DNA of 49,635 nucleotides from Bacteroidota bacterium (GTDB lineage Bacteria > Bacteroidota > Bacteroidia > Bacteroidales > F082). The stretch's first letter is position 1. Each line of letters opens with the position of its first letter. The translations under genes and the position numbers were made by a program. Positions 1 to 10,094 of this stretch are shown here, one piece after another. The notes beneath the pieces were generated by a model. The model searched no databases, was not told the origin of the DNA, and saw only the letters and a list, made by a program, of their open reading frames with translations. The stretch lies in the NCBI GenBank assembly GCA_024279935.1, contig JAJRQZ010000048.1:1-49635 (forward strand), in the 5' to 3' direction.

Positions 1-119
1 AATTAATTGTCATCTAGCATATTGTGTTTATCATCGGATTAAGCGGATTAAGCGGATTTTAGTTTTTCGCAAGCGAAAAACATCCGTTAAACCCGCTTAA
101 TCCGATGGATGTATTTTTG
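1..119. repeat. Palindromic dispersed repeat, left copy
   Basis: About 114 bases here match the last 114 bases of the window in the same orientation with 8 mismatches that I counted (about 93% identity). The core at 32-107 is an imperfect palindrome: the arms begin and end CATCGGATTAAGCGG / CCGCTTAATCCGATG and the centre is a TTTTTCGC/GCGAAAAA stem. The left arm of this copy carries a 9-bp tandem (CGGATTAAG twice). It lies downstream of the first minus-strand gene. It is probably a REP- or MITE-like intergenic element. The rest of the gap, 120-251, shows no other feature. Confidence 0.85.
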
Positions 120-251
120 CATAATAATCATTTTCCTGTGTGTTTAAAATTAAACATGAATGTTTCATTTTTCAAAAATACCAGAAAAACCCAAATATCT
201 TGGCAGGTCTCGTGCGGCATGTTTGGCTAAAAGAAGTTTTCGCCCTCATGC

Positions 252-1787
252 TCATGACAAATGGCTTGCGATCATATCCATTAATTCTTTTTCGTCGATA
301 GGCTTGGAAATATAATCGGTACATCCTGATGTGAGGGCTTTTTCTTTGTCGCCTTCAAGGGCATAGGCGGTTTGTGCGATAATAATTACCTCATCGTTAA
401 ACTCCCTTATTTTTTCTGTGGCTTCATATCCGTTCATCACAGGCATTTTTATGTCCATTAACAATAAATCGATATCAGGGTTTTGTTTCATGGTTTCCAC
501 GGCCGCTTTACCGTTTGCGGCATGTAATATCTCGGCATTGAGCTTTTTGAGCAATATTGTGATATAAAGATCGGCAAATTCTTCGTCTTCGGCGATAAGC
601 ACTTTTATTTTTCGTGCAGCCTCATGTTTTTCCTTTGGCTCGGCAGTTTCGTTCATGCTGCCAACATCCGCGTTTTCAGGAATAGTATATGGCAAGGTAA
701 AATAAAACATCGACCCTGTGCCTTCTTCTGATTCAAGCCCTATTTGCCCGCCTAGCATTTCAACATAGGCCTTGGTAATTGCCAATCCCAGCCCTGCGCC
801 TTCATAAACATTGGAGTCTTCGATGTCGGCCTGCACAAAACGGTCGAAAATTGCCTCCTGCCTGTCCGTCGGTATCCCTATCCCCGTATCTTTTACAAAA
901 AATTGAATGTCGGAACCGTCTTTTTCTTTTTTTTGTGCATTGTGCTTGCTCGGGGGTAAATGATAACCGAATTCGATACTTCCCTCATGGCAGTATTTTA
1001 TGGCGTTCTTAACCAGGTTGGTGAGTATAGCATAAAGTTTCTCCCTATCTGTTTTAACTATTGGGTTTTTGCCATGCTGACAGGTGCTCATTATCAGCTT
1101 TATTCCTTTTTTGTTGGCCTCGGCCTTGAAGAAGGAGTAGATGAACTCCATTTGCTTATCTATATCGCATTCGTCCATATTTATTTCCACCTGACCGGCC
1201 TCGATTTTGGAAATGTCGATTAAGTTGTTGATTATGTTGAGCATGCGATGACCGCTTTTTTCGATTATTTGGACATAATTAATAAGTTGCTCGCCACTTA
1301 ACTTAGGGGATTTCAGTAGCTGCGAAAATCCCAGTATCCCGTTCATGGGAGTTCTAATCTCATGGCTCATATTTGCCAGGAATGCCGATTTGAGCCTGTC
1401 GCTTTCCTCTGCTTTTGCCAATGCGTCCTTTAGGTCCTGCTCTGCTTTTTTTTGCTCTGTAAGATCGGAGTGGGTGCCTACCACCCTAATGGCCTTTCCC
1501 TGCTCATCATAAATAATCTGCGCCCTCGAAAGTATGTTTACCCAATGTCCCAGTTTATGCCTCATGCGGAATTCAGCATTGTAATGCGTAATGTTCCCGG
1601 CTATGGCCTTTTCGAGCTTCTGCAGCGATTTGTTCTTTTCTCCTTGATGGCAAAGGGAGTCCCAGGTTGCAAACTCGTTGGGCAGCTCATCGTCGGTATA
1701 GCCCAAAATGCTTTTCCATCTTTCCGAATAATAAACTTCGTTGGTTATCAGATCCCAGTCATAGAGGCCGTCGTTGGAGGCTTTCAT
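252..1787 (-). CDS. Hybrid sensor histidine kinase, C-terminal part (PAS-HisKA-HATPase-REC), separated by frameshift
   Basis: This is the 511-residue catalytic half of a cytoplasmic hybrid kinase. It has a PAS/PAC domain (about 1-115), a short coil, and HisKA with the H-box SHEIRTPMNGILGF (phospho-acceptor His142). An HATPase_c domain follows with N box (NLVKNAIKY), DTGIGI and GAGLGL. A C-terminal receiver has Asp445 (LMDIKMP) and Lys in SKPID. The first Met lies inside the PAS domain, so the ORF start is not a real gene start. The same frame is open upstream to about 1905 and encodes the missing PAC and linker sequence. Adding one A to the A6 run at 1889-1894 (read on the minus strand) joins it to the preceding ORF (1871-3760) as one 1169-residue protein. 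It is the last gene of the sensor cluster. The kinase call is certain; whether the break is real is not. Confidence 0.9.
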   Translation of the reverse strand: MKASNDGLYDWDLITNEVYYSERWKSILGYTDDELPNEFATWDSLCHQGEKNKSLQKLEKAIAGNITHYNAEFRMRHKLGHWVNILSRAQIIYDEQGKAIRVVGTHSDLTEQKKAEQDLKDALAKAEESDRLKSAFLANMSHEIRTPMNGILGFSQLLKSPKLSGEQLINYVQIIEKSGHRMLNIINNLIDISKIEAGQVEINMDECDIDKQMEFIYSFFKAEANKKGIKLIMSTCQHGKNPIVKTDREKLYAILTNLVKNAIKYCHEGSIEFGYHLPPSKHNAQKKEKDGSDIQFFVKDTGIGIPTDRQEAIFDRFVQADIEDSNVYEGAGLGLAITKAYVEMLGGQIGLESEEGTGSMFYFTLPYTIPENADVGSMNETAEPKEKHEAARKIKVLIAEDEEFADLYITILLKKLNAEILHAANGKAAVETMKQNPDIDLLLMDIKMPVMNGYEATEKIREFNDEVIIIAQTAYALEGDKEKALTSGCTDYISKPIDEKELMDMIASHLS

Positions 1788-1870
1788 GGCCAGGTCGAAG
1801 CGTTCCTCGCTTTTCTTCAGCTCGATCTCGGAAAGTTTCTCTTTTGTTATGTCGAGCGAGATGCCGCCTA

Positions 1871-3760
1871 TTAATTTAGTGCCGTCGGTTTTTTGATCGA
1901 GAACTCATGGTTTTTGTAAATAATGGTATTATTGTTTTTGTCGGTAACATAATCTATTACTATCATGTCCTCGCCATCAAGAACTTTCTTGCTGTCGCCG
2001 GCAAACTTATCTGCTAATTCCTTTGGGAAGAAGTCATAAGCCGTCTTGTCTTCCCAGTTATCCAGGCCGTGAACATCCTTGTTGTATTTATTGGAGAACA
2101 AAAACTTCCCGTCGGAATCTTTAATAAAGATCCCCGCCGGGATATTGTCCATAAACATGGCAAACCTTGTCTCGCTTTCCCTAAGCTTGTTCTCGGTTCT
2201 TTTGCGGGTAGTGATATCCTCGATTAAGGTATAAACTTTTGAAACTTCGCCTTCTTCGTTTTTCAATGGTACCAAGAAACTGTGCAAGTTTGTTTTCTTG
2301 CCCCAATTAGATTCGTATTCCATCTCGAACTCAATAATAATTCCCTTTTTAGAGCAATGCTCGAACTTTTTGCTATATCCATTGTTGACAAGAGATGGGA
2401 ATTTAAGCACATTAATCGATTTTGTGGCTTCGATGGATGGCGAGCCAAGAATGCTGAGCAACGACTTATTGGCATCGATGATTTCCCCGTCAACGGTAGC
2501 AAGATAGATGCCGATGGGAGAGTTCTCGAAAATGAGCTTGAAATTGAGCACGCTTTCCTTAAGCTCTTTTTCCGTTAGTGTTTGCTTGCTTATATTTTCT
2601 ACCGTTCCATCATAGCAAATTGTCTTGTTTTCGCTATCGCGTATGGCAACAGCGCTTTCTTCAATAAAAACCTCAACTCCCTTTTTGTTTAACCACGATG
2701 ACTTTAAACCGCTGACCTTGCCTGTTTTCTCGATACTTTCGATAAATTCCCGACGACTGTGCGTTTTGTCAAACCCCTCTGTATTTAAATTTCGTTTTTT
2801 TAGTTCTTCAAAGGAACTGAAACCAAGCATCTCGACAAGGGCAGGGTTCGCCATTATAATTTCCCCTTCAGGGGTTGTTCGATATAGTCCGACAGTTGAG
2901 TTGTTATATAGGGACTTGAATCTTTCCTCACTTTCCTTTAGGTTTTTTTCTATTGTTTTTTGCCGGCTTATGTCAACAATAACGCCTCTTATACCATCTG
3001 CTTTTTTGTTTCTGTGGATGACGCTGGAATATATCAGCACGGGAATCCGGCTGCCATCCTTTTTCTGCAGCATAAAGTGGTGATCCGTGGGCGGCTCGCC
3101 ATTTATCAGTTTCTTAATATTCATTTTTAGTATTTCCCTGTCTTCGGGAATAAACGCGCGTTCAACCATGAAATCGCTAAGCTCCTCATGTGAATAGCCT
3201 AAAAGTTTTGAACAATAATTATTGGTAAAAGTAAGGCGGCCCTCAAGGTTGTGCTCATATATTATTTGAGGTAATAAATCTATAAGACCCTTATAATTTT
3301 GTTCGCTTTTAATAAGCTCATTTGTTCTTGAGCTTACTTCTTTCTCCAACAGCTCCTTTTCCCCCCTTAATTTGTCCTCGGCTTTTTTTATTCTTAGCAT
3401 CACCTTGACTTGTGCTTTAAGCTCAACAGTATCAATGGGTTTTGCCATAAAGGCATCGGCGCCTGTTTCCAAAGCCTTCACGCGGCTTGCGCTATCAGTT
3501 TTAATGGCCGTAAGCATGATGATCGGGATGTTCGAAGTCCTGTCGTCAGCCTTAAGAACCCGGCAAACCTCAAAACCATCCATTCCGGGCATAATAATAT
3601 CCAGCAAGATAGTATCGGGCTGCTTCTCCCTCGCCAGTTGAATTCCTTCCTTTGCCGATAAAGCAGTGATTATCTCACAATCAGGCATATACATTTTCAT
3701 TACAGCCTTAATGCTAAGTAAGTTGTCCCTTTGGTCGTCTATTGCTAAAATTATTGTCAT
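1871..3760 (-). CDS. Hybrid sensor histidine kinase, N-terminal part (REC-PAS x4), separated by frameshift
   Basis: The 629-residue ORF starts with a receiver domain (1-120; Asp54 in LLDIIMPGMDG, Thr84, Lys107 in AKPID). Four PAS/PAC modules follow at about 155-275, 285-395, 400-520 and 525-629. The last PAS is cut short: the ORF ends with an out-of-frame tail after SIKK. Restoring one base in the T6 run at 1889-1894 continues it as TDGTKLIGGISLDITKEKL into the HisKA half. The receiver and its linker (MLRIKKAEDKLR) closely match those of the kinases at 3814-7008 and 12123-15302, which indicates paralogy. An N-terminal receiver implies input of phosphate from another kinase. The gap to the upstream kinase is 53 bp, in keeping with one operon. 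Confidence 0.9.
   Translation of the reverse strand: MTIILAIDDQRDNLLSIKAVMKMYMPDCEIITALSAKEGIQLAREKQPDTILLDIIMPGMDGFEVCRVLKADDRTSNIPIIMLTAIKTDSASRVKALETGADAFMAKPIDTVELKAQVKVMLRIKKAEDKLRGEKELLEKEVSSRTNELIKSEQNYKGLIDLLPQIIYEHNLEGRLTFTNNYCSKLLGYSHEELSDFMVERAFIPEDREILKMNIKKLINGEPPTDHHFMLQKKDGSRIPVLIYSSVIHRNKKADGIRGVIVDISRQKTIEKNLKESEERFKSLYNNSTVGLYRTTPEGEIIMANPALVEMLGFSSFEELKKRNLNTEGFDKTHSRREFIESIEKTGKVSGLKSSWLNKKGVEVFIEESAVAIRDSENKTICYDGTVENISKQTLTEKELKESVLNFKLIFENSPIGIYLATVDGEIIDANKSLLSILGSPSIEATKSINVLKFPSLVNNGYSKKFEHCSKKGIIIEFEMEYESNWGKKTNLHSFLVPLKNEEGEVSKVYTLIEDITTRKRTENKLRESETRFAMFMDNIPAGIFIKDSDGKFLFSNKYNKDVHGLDNWEDKTAYDFFPKELADKFAGDSKKVLDGEDMIVIDYVTDKNNNTIIYKNHEFSIKKPTALN
1889..1894 (-). 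other. Frameshift site in a T6/A6 homopolymer
   Basis: The plus strand has six T here (six A in the coding strand). With six, the N-terminal frame ends 15 bases later at TAA. With seven, the frame reads through a typical PAC-linker sequence into the kinase domains. This is either a one-base assembly error or a real disabling deletion. The context C-AAA-AAA-C is a poor match to the X-XXY-YYZ heptamer for programmed -1 frameshifting. Confidence 0.85.
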
Positions 3761-3813
3761 CCTTTATAAAATAAGTTCAGAGTCCGTGTTTGTCGTAAAC
3801 CGGGGACCATGCC

Positions 3814-6800
3814 TCATTGAAACATCTTGTTGATAGTCTCCAGGAGTTTTGATTTACTGGTTGGTTTAGTGATATATGCGTCGCAGCCCGCGCTCAATGC
3901 TTTTTTGTTGTAGCCTGAAAGCGCAAAGGCCGTTTGGGCAACAATCCTTATCGCGCCGTTGAATTTGCGGATAGCTCTCGTGGCCTCGAGGCCGTCCATC
4001 AGCGGCATTTTTATATCCATGAGTATCAGGTCTGTATCCTTGTTTTCACGAGCCAGCTTTACTGCCTCTTTTCCGTCTTTTGCCCATAATATCTCCTTGC
4101 TTATGTCTTCGAGAACAACGGACAAAAAATCGAACGAGACGGGATCGTCTTCCGCTATAAGTACTTTCAGTTTTTTCGTGAATTGTTTGGGTGTTGGGCC
4201 CATGCCCAGGTATTCGCCCCTTTTTCCTTGTTTGTTCGCTTCGATGGGAATAGTGAAATAAACTTGTGTGCCGATGTTTTCTTTTGAGCTCAAACGTATA
4301 TGGCCATCGAGCATGTCCACATAGGCTTTTGCTATGGAAAGACCAAGCCCCGAGCCCTCATGTGCTTTTACTTCTTTGGTGTCTGCTTGCACAAAAGGCT
4401 CGAATATGGCTAACTGCCTATCAATGGGTATCCCTTTGCCCTGGTCGGTAACATAGAATTCGGCATGGGTTTCGTTAATGGTGCAACCGAAGTCGATATT
4501 TCCCTTGTTGCTGTATTTTATCGCATTGTCGATGATGTTCCTAAGTATGCTGTGCAGCTTTTCTTGGTCGGTATAAATTTTTATATCGCCTTTTAATTTG
4601 TGCAATCTTAGGTTCAGGCCTTTGGCAGCGGCATCATCCTTCATCAATTTATAAATCTTGTTGAACTCGTCATTAATTGCAAAGGTGGAAGCCTCTATGT
4701 TTACCTGCCCGGTCTCCAGCATCGAGATATCAACTATGTCTTTTAATGTATTTAACATGCGGGTGCCGCTAAGGGTTATAATGTCGATATATTCCTGTCG
4801 TTCCTCCTTTGACAGCTCTACTTCTTTCAGCAAGCTTGTAAACCCCAGTATCCCGTTCATGGGCGTCCTTACCTCGTGGCTTATGTTTTGCAGGAACGCC
4901 GACTTTAGCCTATCTGACTCTTTGGCCTTTTTAAGGGCCATTGTTAGTTCCTCGAATATCTTTTTCCTGTTAATGGCTATGCTGATCTGATGCGACACGA
5001 ATTCCAGAAGTTCCATGTCCATTTCACTATACGCAGCTTCGTCAGTATAGCTTTGTACGGCAAGAACCCCGTTTATAACACCTTCGTTTTCCAGGGGGAC
5101 CCCGAGCCATACTTTCGAGGGGGAGCCTTTAAACTCTATCTTGCCTTCTTTGGCAAGCTTCTTTTGATAGCCGGATGTGCCCAAAAGTGATTTTCTGCTT
5201 CTTAAAACGAAGGCGGTCAGTGTCTTTCCGGCGGGGAAAGAATGTATGTCATCGTTCTCATCTGCCATGAAGGGCAAAGAGAAAGTGTCTGTTTTTTCGT
5301 CGTAAAGGGCAATATAGAAGTTGGTCGCATCTATTATGGTGCTTAGTTCCTTGTGTATGAACCTGATCAAGGATTCAAGGTTGTCGGTCCTGATTAAGGC
5401 ATTTGCGATATTGAACAATGCTTTTTGCATATATTCAGTCTTCTTCTTTTCGGTAATATCCTCAGCAACTTTTATGTAGTTTACAATATTTCCTTCTAAA
5501 TCGACAATAGATGCTACTGTGGCATTTTCCCAAAAAAGCTCACCGTTTTTCTTTCTGTTGCGGAACTCGCCCCTCCAAACTTTGCCGGCAGATATTGTGT
5601 TCCAGAAGTCTTTATAAAATTCTTTCGGATGAGCTCCGCTTTTCAAGATTCTTGGGTTTTCGCCAATAGTTTCTTCTTTGGAATATTGCGTCAGTTCCAG
5701 AAATATGGGGTTTACATATTCAATAGTCCCGTATTCGTCAGTGATAACAATTGAGTTGGCACTTTGTTCAACTGCCGTTGAAAGTTTAATAAGCTCTTTT
5801 TCCGATTCCTTGCGCTTGCTTATATCCCTGATTATGGCAGTATAGAATTTGTTTTCATCGATTTCCCAGGTGGACAAGGATAGCTCGATGGGGAATTCAG
5901 ACCCATTGTTTCTTATGGCTGTTATCTCAATGGTATTCCCCAATAAGCTTGCTTTGCCGCCATCTTTGAGCCGTTTTATCCCCAGATTATGCCCTTTAAA
6001 GTATCTGTCAGGTATTAACGCAGATAAATCATTGTTTATCATTTCTTTGTGGCGATAGCCGAATATCCTTTCCGCAGCATCATTCCATGAGGTGACAAGG
6101 CCTTGCTGGTTTATGGTAATAATCGCATCATTTGCGGTCCGTGTAATGGCCTTGCTCTGCTCCTCGCTGTTTTTAAGCACCTGTTCTATTTCTTTCCTGT
6201 CGGTGATATCATCAAAAATTGCTACAAAGAAGCCTTTTCGCGGCCGGTAGGCATAAACATGATACCATTTTTTAAGCTGTACGGAATAATTGTCGAATCG
6301 AATATCTTTTCCCGTGAGGGCAACTTTGCCATAAACATCAATCCAGTTTGCCGGGTCGTTCTCTATTCCCGGGAGCGCCTCGGTAACTCTTTTCCCGATG
6401 AGGTTTTCTCTTTTTAATCCGGTTAGCTTCTCAAAACTTCTATTTACTTCCCTGAATATATAATCTATCGGCTTGCCCTTGTCGTCGCAAACAATTTCGT
6501 GGTAAGCAAAGCCGTTTAGCATGTTCTCGAACATAGAACGGTATTTCTGCTCTTCTTCCCTGATTTTAATCGTTTGTTCCGAAACTGTTTCTTCCAGGCT
6601 TGCTTTATCTTTCCTTATACTATCCTCAGCTTCTTTGATGCGGAGCATGACTTTTATGGTTGCTTTTAATTCCAGTGGCTTAAAAGGTTTGCCAAGGACG
6701 GCATCGGCGCCAAGATCCATGCTTCTTACCCTGTTTGCTGTTTCGTTTCCAAGGGCCGAAAGCATAATAATTGGGATGTATTTGGTCTTTTCGTTCTCTT

Positions 6801-7008
6801 TTAGGGTTTTGCACACTTCAAAGCCGTCCATGCCGGGCATTAATATGTCGAGCAAAATTGTATCGGGTTGTTCTTTGGTTGCAATGGAGATCCCTTCCCT
6901 GCCCGAAGCGGCAAGAAGGAGCTTGCTGTCCGGCAGATAAGTGTTTACAAAACCTTTTATGCTAATGAGGTTGTCCCTTTGATCGTCGATTGCCAATATT
7001 TTAGCCAT
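3814..7008 (-). CDS. Hybrid sensor histidine kinase REC-PAS-PAS-PAS-GAF-HisKA-HATPase-REC
   Basis: This 1064-residue protein has no membrane segment. It has a receiver at 1-125 (Asp54, LLDILMPGMDG), then three PAS/PAC modules at about 155-275, 285-400 and 408-525. A GAF domain at about 530-680 follows. HisKA carries the H-box SHEVRTPMNGILGF (His711). HATPase_c has the N box (NIIDNAIKY) and GSGLGL. A C-terminal receiver has Asp998 and Lys1048. It is a soluble sensor of unknown ligand, with receivers at both ends, so it could both take phosphate from and pass it to other cluster members. It sits between two other kinases with gaps of 53 and 67 bp. The N-terminal receiver is closely similar to those of its neighbours, which suggests duplication in place. 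Confidence 0.95.
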   Translation of the reverse strand: MAKILAIDDQRDNLISIKGFVNTYLPDSKLLLAASGREGISIATKEQPDTILLDILMPGMDGFEVCKTLKENEKTKYIPIIMLSALGNETANRVRSMDLGADAVLGKPFKPLELKATIKVMLRIKEAEDSIRKDKASLEETVSEQTIKIREEEQKYRSMFENMLNGFAYHEIVCDDKGKPIDYIFREVNRSFEKLTGLKRENLIGKRVTEALPGIENDPANWIDVYGKVALTGKDIRFDNYSVQLKKWYHVYAYRPRKGFFVAIFDDITDRKEIEQVLKNSEEQSKAITRTANDAIITINQQGLVTSWNDAAERIFGYRHKEMINNDLSALIPDRYFKGHNLGIKRLKDGGKASLLGNTIEITAIRNNGSEFPIELSLSTWEIDENKFYTAIIRDISKRKESEKELIKLSTAVEQSANSIVITDEYGTIEYVNPIFLELTQYSKEETIGENPRILKSGAHPKEFYKDFWNTISAGKVWRGEFRNRKKNGELFWENATVASIVDLEGNIVNYIKVAEDITEKKKTEYMQKALFNIANALIRTDNLESLIRFIHKELSTIIDATNFYIALYDEKTDTFSLPFMADENDDIHSFPAGKTLTAFVLRSRKSLLGTSGYQKKLAKEGKIEFKGSPSKVWLGVPLENEGVINGVLAVQSYTDEAAYSEMDMELLEFVSHQISIAINRKKIFEELTMALKKAKESDRLKSAFLQNISHEVRTPMNGILGFTSLLKEVELSKEERQEYIDIITLSGTRMLNTLKDIVDISMLETGQVNIEASTFAINDEFNKIYKLMKDDAAAKGLNLRLHKLKGDIKIYTDQEKLHSILRNIIDNAIKYSNKGNIDFGCTINETHAEFYVTDQGKGIPIDRQLAIFEPFVQADTKEVKAHEGSGLGLSIAKAYVDMLDGHIRLSSKENIGTQVYFTIPIEANKQGKRGEYLGMGPTPKQFTKKLKVLIAEDDPVSFDFLSVVLEDISKEILWAKDGKEAVKLARENKDTDLILMDIKMPLMDGLEATRAIRKFNGAIRIVAQTAFALSGYNKKALSAGCDAYITKPTSKSKLLETINKMFQ

Positions 7009-7075
7009 GGTGTTATTGTTGTGAGTATGTATAATTTATAAACGTGATTGTAAATATATCAAAATTGTGAGTATA

Positions 7076-10039
7076 TTAAACAAGTCTGTCAATTTCATTG
7101 ATCAATTTGTCCTTATCTATTGGTTTTGAGACATATCCGTTGCAGCCGATAGACAAAAACCTTTCCTTGTCGCCGATCATAGCCTGTGCCGTAACGGCAA
7201 TTATGGGGATATGCAAAAGGTCTTTGTCATGTTTTATTATTCCGGTTACTTCTTCCCCTGACATACCCGGCAACGACATGTCGAGCAAAACAATGTCCGG
7301 ATGTTTGTCATGGATTATTTCAAGGCCTTCTTCGCCGCTGTATGCTTCGGTTATTTTAAACCTATCGGATAAAGTTGCCTTTATGGTGGTCATGTTGTCG
7401 GGGTTGTCCTCGATAATTAAAACCCGGGTGCAGGTTTGTTTATGTTTCGGGGGGCCTTCAAGCATACTGGTTATTTTATTTTGCAATTCTTCAATCTTGA
7501 TATCTCCTTTTTGTACCAACTGAAAGATGTTGTTGGAGGTCAACCTTGCCAGGTCCTTGTTGCTGAGGTCTTTGGCTGTCAAAACAAGAACAGGGACAAG
7601 TTTCGTTGATTTATGAGCCCTAAGTTTTTCCAGCAGCTCAAACCCATCTATCCCGGGCATCATCAGGTCGAGGATAATCCCGTCAGGAACGAATTTTTTT
7701 ACTGACTCGAGTGCTTGTTGCCCGTTGAAAGCCACCTCGATATCATACTCCAGTTTCCTGATAATGGCTTTCATCTGAATTATTATATCAGTATTGTCGT
7801 CAACGATAAGAATGCGTTTTTTGCGGCTTTTGTGCGATAAACCCTTATTGTCGGCCCCTTTATTCGAATCTTCCGGTTTTGCCCCAGCGGTTTCGGCATC
7901 AGCGAAATCGCCATTGTTGCCTTTCCAATTAATGGGCAATGAAACCGTAAACGTACTGCCTTTTCCCGGCTTGCTGACGACATCTATCTTGCCTCCGAGT
8001 ACCTGGCATAGCTTATTGGCAATGGCCAGCCCTAAGCCTGTGCCTTCATATTTGCGGCTCGAGCTGCCGTCGGCCTGCCTGAACTCGTCAAAAATACCGG
8101 GAAGGATATCCTCGGCTATGCCTATGCCCGTGTCTTTAACCTTAATGTGCACATGGTCAGCATCGTATGTTGCCGAGATGTCAACGCTTCCCTTTTCTGT
8201 GAATTTTATAGCGTTTCCAATTATATTCGTTAAGATCTGATTGATTTTTATCTGGTCCGACTCGATAGCCGGCAGGTTTTTGTCAATGTCCAGGTTGAGG
8301 CTGATGTTCTTGTTGGATGCGAGCGATTGCAGGTTTTCTTTGACGATGGTGAGTGATTGGCCAATGGAAGTTGCCATTGGGACAATATCCATTTTACCGG
8401 CCTCGATCTTCGAGAGGTCCAATATGTCGTTGATAAGGCGCAGCAGGTTATTGCCGTTCCTGTTCACTATTTCGAGATATTCATATTCATCATTGCCAAG
8501 CTTGTTTTTTGTTTGGGCCATCAATATCCGGGAGAGGGTCAGTATGGAGTTTAAGGGTGTCCTCAGCTCGTGGCTCATGTTCGACAGGAATTCGCTCTTG
8601 AGCTTATTGGCAGCTTCGATTTGTGATTTTTGTGCTTCAAGCTCGAGGTTTCTATCCTGAAGTTCCTTTGAGGTGTGCAGCAGTTCTTCCGTTTGTTCCT
8701 GCAATTCCTCTGCCTGCTCTTGCATCTCTTCCGATTGGGATTCCAGTTGTTGGTTGGTCCTTGAAAGGTACTCTGCAAGAGCCGCGGTCCGTTCACTGGC
8801 AATAAGGTTTGAATACGAGGTGTTTATGCTGTCCCATGATTTTTCGATTATTTCAAGGTATTCATCGCTGAGCTTCTTTATGCTTACCAGCGAGATTATA
8901 GCGATCACGCTGTTGTCAACTATTATCGGAACAGTGACTATCTCCTTTGGAACGGCTTCCCCGGCAACGGTAACGAAGCTAAATGCGGTATCCGCGGGTA
9001 TGTCTTTCAGGTGAAAGATCTTCTTTGCCGATATGGCGTTTCCGAACTCGCCTTGCGGGTTTTCGGAGTTAAATGGCTTTAGCAGTTCTTTTTTTGCACC
9101 TATGGAAGCAAGATGCTCGTATTGTTTGGAAACTTCGTTTAAGGTATAAAACGCGGCCATATTTGCCCTGCTTAGCTTTAAGAGATGTTTAAGCAACGAT
9201 ATAGAGAATTCTTTTATCGAGGATTTGCCGATCATGGTCCCGGAGACTTCCGCGACACCTTCCTGAATAGTGATACGGCTTTTGATGGTGTCGGCAAGGG
9301 TGTTTATCGTTTTGGCCAGGGATCCGGTCTCATCCTTGGATATCCTTGTATTCCGGACGGTTAAGTTGCCTCCTAGCATTTGTTCGGATACTCTGAGCAT
9401 CTCCCTTAAGGGGCGCGTAATGCTAATGGTGATCATGCTTGCCGCTATTATGCTGATAATCAGGATGACTACTAAGATAATAATTGTGTTTCTTATTGTG
9501 GAATTTGTGATTAAGGCTGCCTCCTTATAATAACTGTCGCCTTTTTTGTTTGCGAATTCCAACATTGCGTGGATCTTTTGGGTCATTAGCTCAACATGCC
9601 TTGCGCCTTTGCCTTTGGTAATTGCCACTGCTTCGTCGGTTTTGCCCATGATGCTGAGCTGGATTACTTCGTCGCGTATGGGCTTCCAGTCAACAAAAGC
9701 GTTATAGGCTTTCGTGACATCGTTTTTGTCGCCAAGGAAACGGTCGAAAACTATGTCGAACGATTTAAAAACCTGCCTTTGGTTTTCTTCTACTTTGTTT
9801 TGTGCCACCCTGATTTCTTCCGGACTGTTTGCCAATGCAACATCCTTCATGGATCTGTGAATGGCCATGATGTTGGTTCTTATGTCCCTTACCGCCTTGC
9901 TTACAGCCAGGGGATGCATATACATATCCTCGCTCAATTTCCCGATCCGCTTAACATTGTACAAGGAAATAATCCCGCTGACAATGGTCAGCAGTACTAC
10001 TGTCGAGAACCCTAAGGTTAGTTTATTTACTATTTTCAT
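7076..10039 (-). CDS. Membrane hybrid histidine kinase: 4-helix-bundle sensor-HAMP-GAF-coiled coil-HisKA-HATPase-REC-REC
   Basis: This is the only membrane sensor of the cluster (987 residues). TM1 is at about 8-27. A periplasmic all-helical domain like the MCP four-helix bundle spans about 30-180, and TM2 about 182-206. HAMP (205-258) and GAF (262-415) follow. A Glu/Gln-rich coiled coil at about 428-480 (repeats such as EEMQEQAEELQEQTEEL) leads to HisKA (SHELRTPLNSIL, His490) and HATPase_c (DTGIGI, GTGLGL). Two receivers end the protein: Asp791 with QKG in place of the usual KP, and Asp920 with SKPID. It lacks the MCP signalling hairpin, so it is a kinase and not a chemoreceptor. It probably feeds phosphate to the REC-first soluble kinases nearby. 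The Glx-rich coil next to a CheR gene is noteworthy. Confidence 0.93.
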   Translation of the reverse strand: MKIVNKLTLGFSTVVLLTIVSGIISLYNVKRIGKLSEDMYMHPLAVSKAVRDIRTNIMAIHRSMKDVALANSPEEIRVAQNKVEENQRQVFKSFDIVFDRFLGDKNDVTKAYNAFVDWKPIRDEVIQLSIMGKTDEAVAITKGKGARHVELMTQKIHAMLEFANKKGDSYYKEAALITNSTIRNTIIILVVILIISIIAASMITISITRPLREMLRVSEQMLGGNLTVRNTRISKDETGSLAKTINTLADTIKSRITIQEGVAEVSGTMIGKSSIKEFSISLLKHLLKLSRANMAAFYTLNEVSKQYEHLASIGAKKELLKPFNSENPQGEFGNAISAKKIFHLKDIPADTAFSFVTVAGEAVPKEIVTVPIIVDNSVIAIISLVSIKKLSDEYLEIIEKSWDSINTSYSNLIASERTAALAEYLSRTNQQLESQSEEMQEQAEELQEQTEELLHTSKELQDRNLELEAQKSQIEAANKLKSEFLSNMSHELRTPLNSILTLSRILMAQTKNKLGNDEYEYLEIVNRNGNNLLRLINDILDLSKIEAGKMDIVPMATSIGQSLTIVKENLQSLASNKNISLNLDIDKNLPAIESDQIKINQILTNIIGNAIKFTEKGSVDISATYDADHVHIKVKDTGIGIAEDILPGIFDEFRQADGSSSRKYEGTGLGLAIANKLCQVLGGKIDVVSKPGKGSTFTVSLPINWKGNNGDFADAETAGAKPEDSNKGADNKGLSHKSRKKRILIVDDNTDIIIQMKAIIRKLEYDIEVAFNGQQALESVKKFVPDGIILDLMMPGIDGFELLEKLRAHKSTKLVPVLVLTAKDLSNKDLARLTSNNIFQLVQKGDIKIEELQNKITSMLEGPPKHKQTCTRVLIIEDNPDNMTTIKATLSDRFKITEAYSGEEGLEIIHDKHPDIVLLDMSLPGMSGEEVTGIIKHDKDLLHIPIIAVTAQAMIGDKERFLSIGCNGYVSKPIDKDKLINEIDRLV

Positions 10040-10094
10040 ATTATTTATGTTTTTATTTCAAATCTTAATCTATACCGTCGTGAACGACTTCGCA

